From Gammaproteobacteria bacterium (GTDB taxonomy: Bacteria > Pseudomonadota > Gammaproteobacteria > Pseudomonadales > Azotimanducaceae): a stretch of DNA of 43,309 nt. This document shows positions 1 through 8,364 of this stretch, piece after piece (positions within the stretch are counted from its first letter, which is position 1; each line of letters starts with the position of its first letter). The stretch covers positions 1-43,309 of the forward strand of contig PBRP01000136.1 in the NCBI GenBank assembly GCA_002726655.1, written 5' to 3'. The notes under the pieces were generated by a model. The model had not been told where the DNA came from, searched no databases, and saw only the letters and a program-made list of their open reading frames with translations. Made by a program: the position numbers and the translations under genes.

Positions 1-1
1 C

Positions 2-1729
2 TTTGCAATCGGTGAATGTGCCTTGTACGACAATATGATATTCGGCCTGGTCGCTCCTGGAAATCGCATGGCCGAAGCAGCGGTAAGTCAGCTGACAGAA
101 ACTAAGGTTTCATTCAAGGGTGCAGATATGAGCACCAAACTAAAACTGTTAGGTGTTGATGTAGGGTCTATTGGCGATGCGCACGGTACAACATCAAATT
201 CCCGATCCTATGTTTATAGCAATGAGGTTGCAGAACAATACAAGAAGATAGTCGTCACTGAAGATCATAAAAAATTACTGGGTGCTGTTCTGGTTGGTGA
301 CTGTGAAGACTATGGCATCTTGCAACAACTATACCTGAATCAGCTTGGTCTGCCAGATTCTCCAGAATCACTAATCCTCCCCAAAGTAGATGGCGGTCAA
401 GATTCAATGGTATTTGGAGTCGACAACCTGCCAGGCACCGCTCTCATATGCACCTGCAACGATGTGTCAAAGGCTCAGATTTGTAATACCGTCAAGGCTG
501 GCGCTACGGATCTGGGAACAGTTAAGTCAATCACGAAGGCTTCAACTACCTGTGGTGGTTGTACTCCACTGGTAAGTCAGGTGATGAATGTAGAATTGAT
601 GAAACTAGGCGTTGAGGTCAATAACTACCTGTGTGAACACTTCGAATATTCGCGCCCCGAGCTTTTCGATATTCTGCGCAACAATAACATCAAGACATTT
701 AGTCAACTTTTATCTGAACACGGTCGCGGTCACGGTTGTGAGGTTTGTAAAGCAACGGTGGGGTCAATGCTGGCTTCTCTTTTTAACGATTATGTTCTTA
801 AAGATGAACATATTGGCCTACAGGATACTAATGATGCCTTCCTAGGGAACATGCAGAAAGATGGAACCTATTCCGTCGTCCCGAGAATACCAGGTGGAGA
901 AATCACGCCAGACAAATTGATTCTCCTTGGAGAAGTAGCAAAACAGTTCGATCTATACACCAAGATTACAGGGGGGCAACGAATTGATATGTTCGGCGCT
1001 CAACTACATGAATTACCTCAGATATGGAAGCTATTGGTTGATGCCGGATTTGAAACAGGACATGCCTATGGCAAGGCTGTTCGTACCGTCAAGTCATGCG
1101 TCGGAACCAACTGGTGTCGTTTTGGCGTGCAGGATAGTGTTGCCATGTCGATTCTTGTGGAGAATCGTTATCGCGGTATTAGATCGCCACATAAGATAAA
1201 GATGGCTGTTTCAGGCTGTGCCAGAGAATGTGCCGAAGCGCAGAGTAAAGATATCGGCATTATCGCAACCGAAAATGGCTGGAATATGTATGTTTGTGGA
1301 AATGGAGGCATGCGTCCTCGCCATGCCGATCTGTTCGCCACCGACCTCGACAACGCAACGCTCTTACAATATATCGATCGTTTCATGATGTTCTACATAC
1401 GCACCGCTGAAAAGTTGCAGCGAACCTCCGTTTGGCTGGAGAATTTTAAAGGCGGACTCGACCACATCAAGTCTGTGGTTATCGATGATGAATTGGGAAT
1501 CGGTGAAGAGCTGGAACAGGCAATCCAGAGGCTGGTCGATACCTACCAATGTGAATGGAAAACAACCCTGGATGATCCTGTTAAATTGCAACGATTTAGA
1601 CATTTCATCAATTCTGAAGAAACCGACCAGGGTCTTACATACATCTATGAACGTGGCCAGCGTCAACCCGCCAGGGCGGAAGACAGCGAGACTAGTGACG
1701 GACTAGAATCCAGTGCGAGTGTGAGGTAA
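2..1729 (+). CDS. nirB: Assimilatory nitrite reductase [NAD(P)H] large subunit, 5'-truncated by window edge
   Basis: Cytoplasmic siroheme enzyme reducing nitrite to ammonium with NAD(P)H. The reading frame is open from base 2, encoding FAIGECALYD, a typical internal NirB stretch of the FAD/NAD domain, so the real start lies upstream and the TTG at 23 is not a start. In order there are the end of the pyridine-nucleotide oxidoreductase domain, a BFD-like [2Fe-2S] domain (CTCNDV near codon 150, CGGC near 184), a second Cys-pair segment (CEVC), and the sulfite/nitrite reductase domain with siroheme/[4Fe-4S] ligands CVGTNWC and CAREC. Full NirB proteins are about 800-850 residues; about 575 are present here. 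nirD follows 4 bases after the stop, so the pair is co-transcribed. Confidence 0.95.
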   Translation, partial: FAIGECALYDNMIFGLVAPGNRMAEAAVSQLTETKVSFKGADMSTKLKLLGVDVGSIGDAHGTTSNSRSYVYSNEVAEQYKKIVVTEDHKKLLGAVLVGDCEDYGILQQLYLNQLGLPDSPESLILPKVDGGQDSMVFGVDNLPGTALICTCNDVSKAQICNTVKAGATDLGTVKSITKASTTCGGCTPLVSQVMNVELMKLGVEVNNYLCEHFEYSRPELFDILRNNNIKTFSQLLSEHGRGHGCEVCKATVGSMLASLFNDYVLKDEHIGLQDTNDAFLGNMQKDGTYSVVPRIPGGEITPDKLILLGEVAKQFDLYTKITGGQRIDMFGAQLHELPQIWKLLVDAGFETGHAYGKAVRTVKSCVGTNWCRFGVQDSVAMSILVENRYRGIRSPHKIKMAVSGCARECAEAQSKDIGIIATENGWNMYVCGNGGMRPRHADLFATDLDNATLLQYIDRFMMFYIRTAEKLQRTSVWLENFKGGLDHIKSVVIDDELGIGEELEQAIQRLVDTYQCEWKTTLDDPVKLQRFRHFINSEETDQGLTYIYERGQRQPARAEDSETSDGLESSASVR

Positions 1730-1733
1730 CTGG

Positions 1734-2078
1734 ATGAATACTGAAGAGAATAAATGGGTCAGGGTCTGTGATAAATCGATACTGCTGCCAGATACTGGTT
1801 TATGCGCCCTCGTCGGAAAAGAGCAGGTCGCGATTTTTCGCGACCGAATATCGGACAATATCTATGCCATATCCAATTTCGACCCGATCGGTGAAGCTAA
1901 TGTCCTCTCCCGGGGTTTAATCGGCAGCATTGATGACAAACCGGTGGTCTCCTCGCCCCTCTATAAACAACATTTTGATCTAAAAACCGGCGAGTGTTTC
2001 GAACAGCCCGGACTACGATTGAAAACTTATGTAGTTAGTATTTTGGAAGACCAGATTCATATCAGGTATGAACAATGA
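1734..2078 (+). CDS. nirD: Nitrite reductase [NAD(P)H] small subunit
   Basis: 114 residues, the usual length for NirD, the Rieske-fold small subunit that partners NirB in nitrite reduction to ammonium. Recognisable features are WVRVCDKSILLPDTG at the N-terminus, QVAIFR, an IYAISNFDP segment and the C-terminal CFEQPGLRLKTY strand pattern. As in most proteobacterial NirD proteins, the Cys/His ligands of a true Rieske [2Fe-2S] centre are absent, so it should not hold a cluster. It starts 4 bases after nirB and is followed 54 bases later by a nitrite channel gene, giving a nirB-nirD-nirC order. Confidence 0.93.
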   Translation: MNTEENKWVRVCDKSILLPDTGLCALVGKEQVAIFRDRISDNIYAISNFDPIGEANVLSRGLIGSIDDKPVVSSPLYKQHFDLKTGECFEQPGLRLKTYVVSILEDQIHIRYEQ

Positions 2079-2132
2079 ATCTCCAAAAGGCGACAACAAT
2101 TTCTTAATCATCAGTATCACCTTGGAGATATT

Positions 2133-2957
2133 ATGTACCTGGAAACAATTGATCGTTTTTCTGAGCTGGCTGAAAAGAAGGCCAGGCTAGTCAATGACAA
2201 TCCCATCTCATTTTTTATCGGTGCAATGATGGCTGGCACTTATGTCGGCATGGGAATACTGCTGATATTTTCGTTGGGCGGACAGGTTGATCTTTCGGTT
2301 CGACCAATAGTGATGGGCGTAACCTTCGGCATCGCCCTAACGCTCGTTGTATTCGCCGGGTCTGAACTCTTCACCGGGCTGATTATGACTATGACTTTCG
2401 GTTGGCTGAGAAACAAGGTGTGCTTAAGCGATGTATTCTATGCATGGGGATTGTGCTGGCTCGGCAATCTTGTTGGTGCGGTATTTATTGCCAGTTTGTT
2501 CGCGGCCGGTGGTGGTGGCGCACTATTCGGTGTCAGCGCAGATTTACTAAACGGTGTGGCAAGTTCCAAAATGGGCCGTGCTCCCATCGAGCTATTCTGC
2601 CTTGCAATTCTCTGTAACTGGTTAGTCTGTTTAGCATTGTGGACTGCAGCAAGAACGACAAGCGATACCACAAAATGCATCCTGATCTTCTGGTGTCTGC
2701 TGGCATTTATCGGTAGTGGATATGAACACAGTATCGCCAATATGACGGTATTCTCAATTGCCCTGCTAGGAGATCATCCTGAAACAGTCACGATACTCGG
2801 CATGTTCTACAACCTGTTTTGGGTTAGTGCGGGTAATACGGTGGCTGGTATTCTGTTTATGGGAGTCGGCTACTGGACAGCAACCCCGGAGGCGCAGGAA
2901 GAAAACAAGCACCCGAATATTGTTGAAGAAGCAGGGGTGCGGTTACCGGTTTCGTAA
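2133..2957 (+). CDS. nirC: Formate/nitrite transporter family channel, probably nitrite uptake
   Basis: 274 residues of the FNT family, pentameric aquaporin-like channels with six helices per monomer. Characteristic stretches are GAMMAGTYVGMGILL, FAGSELFTGLIM and GYEHSIANM; the His in EHSIANM is the conserved pore histidine, and the first half-helix motif precedes FTGLI. A clear ribosome-binding site (TTGGAG) lies 5 bases before the ATG at 2133. Position directly behind nirBD argues for nitrite rather than formate transport, which is an inference from context. The C-terminus is a short hydrophilic tail of about 25 residues. Confidence 0.88.
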   Translation: MYLETIDRFSELAEKKARLVNDNPISFFIGAMMAGTYVGMGILLIFSLGGQVDLSVRPIVMGVTFGIALTLVVFAGSELFTGLIMTMTFGWLRNKVCLSDVFYAWGLCWLGNLVGAVFIASLFAAGGGGALFGVSADLLNGVASSKMGRAPIELFCLAILCNWLVCLALWTAARTTSDTTKCILIFWCLLAFIGSGYEHSIANMTVFSIALLGDHPETVTILGMFYNLFWVSAGNTVAGILFMGVGYWTATPEAQEENKHPNIVEEAGVRLPVS

Positions 2958-3521
2958 AATTGGCATGACTTTGCTTTGCTCATTCAGCCACCCATTGGCG
3001 TTCTCGATCATCTCTGTGCTCACCATGGGCGGAAACTATAGTCTGTTGGCTGGCAGAAGACTCATATGTATTAGACATCTGCTTCAAACAAGATGTGTGG
3101 AAGTATTGAAACAATCCAACTCGCTGCTCCCAACCGAAAGATCGCATCACGATAAGAGACTCTATCTGGGAATTTTGGTCTATACCAGCCCGTAAGCTGA
3201 CCCTCTCAAAGACCAGCAGGGAAATGGGTTCCGTACCCGCAGCAGACGTTAGCAAATAGCAGGTTTGCCGTAGTGTATCGCAATAACTAGAATCACCCGG
3301 GTGTCCTTGTAGTCCGGAAAGAAAGAGGAGCTTATTCTTATGATTTTGAAGTTGCTAATCGTAGCCATGTGCTGAGTTATTGCCCCCGGTTAAACATGGA
3401 AATTGTCGAAACATGATGAGCCAATATTGAATGCAATAGCTAAAGTGAAATGGATCAAAACTTGGTGCAAATTGTCACCGTGATGACAATATGAGGGTTA
3501 TGTTAGCTCCGATTTGCTCCG
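2958..3521. other. Gene-poor interval between nirC and a convergent MFS gene
   Basis: 564 bases with no ORF I can support. Short overlapping ORFs on both strands (for example 2980-3255 minus) have no recognisable family pattern. It contains a 12-codon ORF with a GAGGAG site (3340-3375) and an inverted repeat at 3471-3490, listed separately. No typical GC-stem plus T-run terminator was seen. Confidence 0.5.
3471..3490. promoter_or_regulatory. Perfect 7-bp inverted repeat
   Basis: ATTGTCA, six-base spacer, TGACAAT. It lies 31-51 bases beyond the stop of the minus-strand MFS gene and in the gap after nirC. The stem is short and has no T-run, so it is a weak terminator candidate; it could equally be a protein-binding palindrome. 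Confidence 0.3.
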
Positions 3522-4721
3522 TCAGGTGGCCTCAGCGAGTACCGGTTTTTGTCTATGCATGTAGAGCGACACGCCCATGTAGAGGACCAACGCGACGAGA
3601 GCCATGCTGCCACTGACGACGAACATAATTGGATAGCCTAATCCGGCGCCCACAATCGACGCGGCGATATTGGGACCAACAAATTGTCCAAAACCCTGAA
3701 CGCTGGGCAGTAACGCAACCAGAGACCCACTTCGGTCCATGTGGGCGACCATAGATGATTGGTAAACATCAACAAATGTCCATAGTGTCATGAATCCAAA
3801 TAGACTCACCGCAAGGTTGATATCGTTAATTCCCAGGGCGAGCATGGCAACTATTGCGGCCATCGTGATCAGGGATACAAACAAGGGTTTGAAAAGGCCA
3901 TAGCGCGTACACACGTATGCGATCAGACAACCCGCTATACCCAGGAAAGACGACCACGTCAGAACAGAACCTGTCCACTCCTGGGAAACACCATCTGCAA
4001 GGGCAGCCAGTTCAATATAGGTAAAGTAACCGCCAATATTGATATAGGTAAAGCAGACAGCGGCCAGGCAAAGCCACGGCATGAATTTCGGCACATGCCA
4101 ATCCTCGTGAATAGTTTGGTGTTTTTCCTGTTCGGCGAGCTCTTTCTTGCTAAGGGGCCTCGCTGGTATCCAGAAAACGAGCGCGGCACAGAGACCACTC
4201 AATATCATAAAAAACAGGTATATCTCATTCATGGTTAGCTGCGGTAAATAATTCAACTCTAAAGCCGTGGAGAAAGCGAACCCGACGAGCTCCAAGTTAT
4301 AGGCGGTCGTCGGATTTGTTGTGCCCCCTAACGTCACCACAGCAACGGCAGTGAAAATACCGCTTCCCACACCAGCCAAGATGCGAAGCGCTAAGACCAT
4401 CTCATAATCGGTAAAGAACATACACAAGGCATTGGCGCCAATAGACAAACCCACGCCGATAAAGACCAAGTACCGGCGGTTTATTCGGGCAACGAGCATC
4501 GCTGATATGATGGCGCCAATCGACAAGCCGCCCAGATCGGCACCCCAAATGTGTCCAACTTGTTCCTCGGTGAAGCCTACCTTCTGCACCAGAGCGGTGC
4601 TAAGTACGGGAACACTAACCATCACGGTGTATCCCACCAGGGCCATAAATATAGCGATGCTAATAGATCGCCAATCATCAAATGGATTGGCTAGGTCCTT
4701 GAGTGTGTTCGTGTTGGCCAT
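3522..4721 (-). CDS. Major facilitator superfamily transporter
   Basis: 399 residues, about 12 predicted membrane helices, the usual length for an MFS single-polypeptide transporter in the inner membrane. A loop between helices 2 and 3 carries a degenerate MFS motif A (LVARINRRY), and helix 4 has LRILAGVGSGIFTAVAVVTLG, the familiar Gly-rich helix. The central cytoplasmic loop (KKELAEQEKHQTIHEDW) separates two six-helix halves. The start ATG follows a GAGGGG ribosome-binding stretch. I cannot name the substrate. It is transcribed away from the SDR gene on its right across a 287-base gap, so probably has its own promoter. Confidence 0.82.
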   Translation of the reverse strand: MANTNTLKDLANPFDDWRSISIAIFMALVGYTVMVSVPVLSTALVQKVGFTEEQVGHIWGADLGGLSIGAIISAMLVARINRRYLVFIGVGLSIGANALCMFFTDYEMVLALRILAGVGSGIFTAVAVVTLGGTTNPTTAYNLELVGFAFSTALELNYLPQLTMNEIYLFFMILSGLCAALVFWIPARPLSKKELAEQEKHQTIHEDWHVPKFMPWLCLAAVCFTYINIGGYFTYIELAALADGVSQEWTGSVLTWSSFLGIAGCLIAYVCTRYGLFKPLFVSLITMAAIVAMLALGINDINLAVSLFGFMTLWTFVDVYQSSMVAHMDRSGSLVALLPSVQGFGQFVGPNIAASIVGAGLGYPIMFVVSGSMALVALVLYMGVSLYMHRQKPVLAEAT

Positions 4722-4968
4722 CGTGGCTCCCCTCTGATGTGTTCTAGAAAACTGGCGCTGAACAATGCATGTCTAGCATAACACCAGGTTGTCGAGTGTT
4801 GGCCCATGTAAGCGTAACATCTTGCGAAAATTTACCAACATTTGAGACTCCTCTGTTTCTATTAAAATAACAGAAGTATCTCTTAACAATCAGGAGCAAA
4901 TGGTCCTATATGGGCTGACGTTATACAATGTTTCGATATCATTTTAGTGCCTTGGGGCAGAACGGCGG

Positions 4969-4990
4969 GGTCAGAGAAAAGACTCTGACC
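4969..4990. repeat. REP-like palindrome (8-bp perfect stem, 6-base loop)
   Basis: GGTCAGAG, loop AAAAGA, CTCTGACC. It begins 19 bases after the stop codon of the minus-strand SDR gene. The form (GGTCAGAG arms with an A-rich loop in an intergenic position) resembles REP/BIME palindromes of proteobacteria. No T-run follows on the minus strand, so a classical intrinsic terminator is less likely. I saw no second copy in this window. Confidence 0.45.
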
Positions 4991-5008
4991 AAAATACTTT
5001 TGGTAAAG

Positions 5009-5770
5009 CTAAATCCTTATACCACCATCCACCTCAAGAACCCGCCCCGTGAGATAGTCGTTCTCAAAAATATACACGGCAGTCTGTCCAATTTCAGCTG
5101 GCTGTCCCAGACGCTTCAAGGGTATACCCGCCGCCATTTTCTCAAGTGCTTCCGGCTTCATGCCGGCAACCATTTCAGTCTCAATAAATCCAGGTGCGAT
5201 AGCTGCCGAGCGAATACCATAACGGGATAACTCCTTGGCCCATACAACCGCCATAGCGGCAACGCCTGCTTTGGCCGCTGAGTAATTTGTCTGCCCCATG
5301 TTACCGGACTTTGAGACACTGGAGATGTTAATAATGACGCCTTTTGACCCCAGGTCAATCATCCGTGATGCGGCTTCCCGACCACAAAGAAAGACACCCG
5401 TCAGGTTAACGTCAATCACTGCCTGCCACTCGGCGAGGGACATTTTCTTGGTTATCTCGCCATCCTTTACTTTGACGAGCAAGCCGTCACGCAATATCCC
5501 TGCATTGTTGATACAACCATCCAGGGAACCAAAGTCACTAACTACCTGGTCAAAAAGATCGATCACCTCATCCTCTCTGGCGATATTCGCTTTGTAACAC
5601 TTGGCGTCACCGCCGATTTTCTTGCAGCTTTCAACCGCCTCTTCGAGACGATCAGCATTCAAATCAACCAGTGCGAGCTTTGCGCCTTTGGCTGCAAACG
5701 ACTGCGCCATAGCTAACCCCAACCCCTGAGCCCCACCCGTGATGACGATAACCTTGTCACTGATATCCAT
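5009..5770 (-). CDS. SDR family oxidoreductase, FabG-like
   Basis: 253 residues, a classical short-chain dehydrogenase. The Rossmann motif is TGGAQGLG (residues 11-18), followed by acidic LVDLNADR, consistent with NAD(H) rather than NADP(H) preference. NNAG lies near residue 89, the catalytic Ser in NISSVSKSG, the catalytic Tyr/Lys in NYSAAKAG, then APGFIETEM and a C-terminal LEVDGGIRI typical of 3-oxoacyl-ACP/3-hydroxyacyl-CoA reductase-like SDRs. The exact substrate is unknown. A kinase-gene remnant lies directly upstream. Confidence 0.88.
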   Translation of the reverse strand: MDISDKVIVITGGAQGLGLAMAQSFAAKGAKLALVDLNADRLEEAVESCKKIGGDAKCYKANIAREDEVIDLFDQVVSDFGSLDGCINNAGILRDGLLVKVKDGEITKKMSLAEWQAVIDVNLTGVFLCGREAASRMIDLGSKGVIINISSVSKSGNMGQTNYSAAKAGVAAMAVVWAKELSRYGIRSAAIAPGFIETEMVAGMKPEALEKMAAGIPLKRLGQPAEIGQTAVYIFENDYLTGRVLEVDGGIRI

Positions 5771-5905
5771 AAACTGTTCCCGTTAAAAATTGTGGGCGGA
5801 GTATACCCTGAAGTTACTGGATCGGAGTAAGTTCCAGGAGGCCAAATAGTGTGAAAGCTCGATTTAGATGGATTTCGATCAAGACCACCGGCACCAGGCA
5901 GCTGG

Positions 5906-6080
5906 CTAACGAACTTTTGCAACCTTCTCCAGCACCCGACTCAACTCTTCGAGTCTGAAGGGCGTAGCCAGAGCGCCTGAAAACCCAAAATCTTAGTAGT
6001 AAAAAAGGGATCAAAAATCCTTTTCTGATCTGCCTCAGGGATTCCCACGCCCTCACCGCTGTGTGTCCTGCCAGGAGCAG
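5906..6080 (-). pseudogene. Decayed fragment of a hybrid histidine kinase
   Basis: Read on the minus strand, this stretch encodes EGVGIPEADQKRIFDPFFTTK, the ATP-lid box of a histidine-kinase ATPase domain, and then jumps without the intervening 150 or so residues to DFGFSGALATPFRLEELSRV followed by a stop, the C-terminal end of a receiver domain. Both halves align to the intact neighbour at 6257-7426 (DQDRIFDPFFTTK and DYGFSGSLAKPYKLEELSEV). The two halves are in different frames at the junction. It looks like a leftover of a duplicated kinase gene with an internal deletion. The rest of the 5771-6256 gap shows nothing else I can name. Confidence 0.75.
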
Positions 6081-6256
6081 CAGGATAAGGAACAAAAGTG
6101 TCTTGCCTTATTCAACCGCCGTGGGAACAAAGACAGTCAGTTGAGATAGCAAGTTGTAGCTCGTTGCACTTCCTGGAAAATTATTATGGATTACTACCTG
6201 GTGGTCCAGCGGGATGGTGTGTTAGATCAAGGCACCCTCAAAACAATGTACTAAAC

Positions 6257-7426
6257 TCACGTACTTGCTGAAACACCCTTTATTGCGTCATTCAGCACTT
6301 CACTCAGTTCTTCGAGCTTATATGGTTTTGCCAGAGACCCTGAAAAACCATAATCGCTGTAACTGGCCATTATCGCGTCGTCGGAGTAACCACTTGCAAC
6401 GATTGCTCTGACCTCAGGATCAATCTCCCTGAGACGCACAATTGTATCTTTTCCTCCCATTCCACCCGGCACCGTAAGATCAAGAATAATCGCCTGAAAG
6501 GGCTCGTCCGATTCCAATGCTGCCGCATAAAGTTCTATGGCCTTTTCACCTTCATCACAGGTAACGGTTTCAAACCCTAATTTGACAAGCATGGTCTCAG
6601 CTAGCGTCCTGATTAGCTCCACATCGTCCATCACCAGGATTGTGCCGACGCCCTTCATCAGTTCAGACTCATCTACAATCTCTTCAATTTCACATTCCTC
6701 TATTGTCGCAGGCACGAAGAAATCGAATCTTGATCCTTCACCAGGGTATGATATCACTTTAATATGCCCACGATGTGCTTGAACAATAGAATAGCTGGCA
6801 GCCAGGCCTAATCCACTACCCTTACTCTTAGTGGTAAAAAACGGGTCAAATATCCTATCCTGATCATCCAAAGGTACCCCCGTGCCCTCGTCACTGACTG
6901 AAACCTGCACGTACGAGCCACTTTCGATGGGCAATTCAGACTCCGAATCAACTTCGATGTTCCGCGCAGCAACGGTGATAGTGCCACCATCAGGCATGGC
7001 TTGTTGTGCATTAATAATTAGATTGTTAACCACTTGATTGATCTGACCTGCATCAATGCTAACCATCCATAGATCGTACTGTATCTCCAAGTTACAGGTG
7101 ATTGATGAACCATGCATAGTAAAAGTAATTGCCTTGTTCAGAAGGTCACCAAGATCAACCAATTCTACGACTGGTGACCCACCTTTGGAGAAGGTCAACA
7201 ATTGAAGGGTCAGATCCTTTACTCCCTCGGAAGCGTCTTCAGCTGCTTTCAGGAAACCGGTTCTTTCTTTTCTAATGTCACTCAAGCGAGCAAGGCTCAG
7301 GTTGCCGAGGATACCGGTCAGCAAGTTATTCAGGTCGTGGACGATACCACCTGCAATAACCCCAACGGATTCGAGTTTCGCTATTTTTAATCGTTCCTGC
7401 GCCATTCTCTCCTTTTTCTGTGACAT
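6257..7426 (-). CDS. Hybrid histidine kinase, kinase core plus receiver (3' part of a frameshifted gene)
   Basis: 389 residues. In order: a phospho-acceptor helix with KLESVGVIAGGIVHDLNNLL (His in VHD), an ATPase domain with the N-box NQVVNNLIINAQQAMP, DEGTGVP, the DPFFTTK lid and GSGLGLAASYSIV, then a receiver domain (ILVMDDVELIR, phospho-acceptor Asp in IILDLTVPGGMGG, conserved Lys in LAKPYKLEEL). It works as a cytoplasmic signalling module autophosphorylating on His and passing phosphate to Asp. It lacks its own sensor: the PAS domains are in the overlapping upstream ORF in another frame, and removing one A from the A5 run near 7411 joins them at VTEK|ERMAQERL. The local ATG has no good ribosome-binding site, so this is probably one gene. 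Confidence 0.85.
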   Translation of the reverse strand: MSQKKERMAQERLKIAKLESVGVIAGGIVHDLNNLLTGILGNLSLARLSDIRKERTGFLKAAEDASEGVKDLTLQLLTFSKGGSPVVELVDLGDLLNKAITFTMHGSSITCNLEIQYDLWMVSIDAGQINQVVNNLIINAQQAMPDGGTITVAARNIEVDSESELPIESGSYVQVSVSDEGTGVPLDDQDRIFDPFFTTKSKGSGLGLAASYSIVQAHRGHIKVISYPGEGSRFDFFVPATIEECEIEEIVDESELMKGVGTILVMDDVELIRTLAETMLVKLGFETVTCDEGEKAIELYAAALESDEPFQAIILDLTVPGGMGGKDTIVRLREIDPEVRAIVASGYSDDAIMASYSDYGFSGSLAKPYKLEELSEVLNDAIKGVSAST

Positions 7427-8270
7427 TTACGACAGAATTCACTAGCATAATTTCACCAGCTATTTCTACCAAACTGGTATCAACAAGAAAGTTATGAGGC
7501 TCCCCTGTTTTTGCTAAAAAGGTTGCTCTGTATCCTCTTACCTGTTTATCGCGGAGCAGGATTTCCATAAACCTGTCCCTATCAGACTCATTAGCCCAAT
7601 GATTTAGTTCACTGCCTTTTTTTCCAATAACTTCCTCTCGGGTCCATCCGTTTCCAGCCAACCAGGCAGGATTAACATCGATAATGTTTCCGGTAGCAAG
7701 GCTAGAGATAGAACATAAATCCCTACTCACATTAAATATACTTGCCAACAATTCGTTGGATGCCTGTAGTTTTTCCTCCGATCGCTTGCGTTCGGTGATG
7801 TCGATGGACACGATCAAAATATGGTCGATTCGACCTTCAGGATCAAAGACTGGCACCAGGGTCGAATGAAACCACAATTCGTTTCCCGCCAAATCCTGAA
7901 CGGCGCCTTCTTCTGAGCCAATTTCACCCGTCTCCTTTACGGTTTGCAATTGCTGCAACATTTGGTTTCGAAATAGCTCGGAGTAGAATTCTGGTGGAAA
8001 GGGCTTGCCGTAGAATGCCGTGATATCGTCAATCCCAAGACCGACAATACCCGCGGTACTCATGTACTGGAGGTTGAAATCAAGATCCACCATCTTGGTA
8101 CAAACCGGTGAGTGCTCCAGCCAGGCACGGCTATCCTCCTCAGAATCACTCCTTAAGGTTCCGACCGGCCTGCGCTCTAGGTTCTGATTCTCAACAGCTT
8201 CAACCTGATCCCGCAACAACTGGAGCTCTTCTAATAGCTGTTCCCTACTCTTTTCCCCATCATCGGGCAT
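7326..8270 (-). CDS. PAS-PAS sensor protein (5' part of the frameshifted hybrid kinase)
   Basis: The 314-residue ORF holds an N-terminal coiled-coil-like segment (EQLLEELQLLRDQVEAVENQ), then two PAS/PAC units: the first ends in DHILIVSIDITERKRSEEKL (about residue 160), the second in EIMLVNSVVNVTEK (about residue 285). After VTEK the frame runs into a non-homologous tail, whereas the kinase ORF continues the expected sequence in the +1 frame. With the indel corrected, the gene at 8270-6257 would encode a soluble PAS-PAS-HisKA-HATPase-REC kinase of about 670 residues. No membrane helices are seen, so the input is likely intracellular. Confidence 0.8.
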   Translation of the reverse strand: MPDDGEKSREQLLEELQLLRDQVEAVENQNLERRPVGTLRSDSEEDSRAWLEHSPVCTKMVDLDFNLQYMSTAGIVGLGIDDITAFYGKPFPPEFYSELFRNQMLQQLQTVKETGEIGSEEGAVQDLAGNELWFHSTLVPVFDPEGRIDHILIVSIDITERKRSEEKLQASNELLASIFNVSRDLCSISSLATGNIIDVNPAWLAGNGWTREEVIGKKGSELNHWANESDRDRFMEILLRDKQVRGYRATFLAKTGEPHNFLVDTSLVEIAGEIMLVNSVVNVTEKGENGAGTIKNSETRIRWGYCRWYRPRPE

Positions 8271-8364
8271 CGTTCACCTTTCTAAGCCAATAGATATCCA
8301 GAATAATCCACCCATCTGGTGAAATGGTCAAGGAAATTGGGGTCGGTCCAATCTCACGCTATTT

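Noticed and set aside
2980-3255. Minus-strand ORF of 91 codons after nirC
   Set aside because: No family pattern, and another ORF overlaps it on the + strand; codon content looks non-coding.
3340-3375. A 12-codon-long ORF with GAGGAG upstream (MILKLLIVAMC)
   Set aside because: It is short and has no downstream gene on the same strand that it could lead; it may be a leader remnant, but this cannot be supported.
5869-5882. FNR-like site TGGATTTCGATCAA upstream of the FabG-like SDR
   Set aside because: One mismatch in the first half-site, and it lies about 100 bases from the ATG; without other evidence it is not counted.
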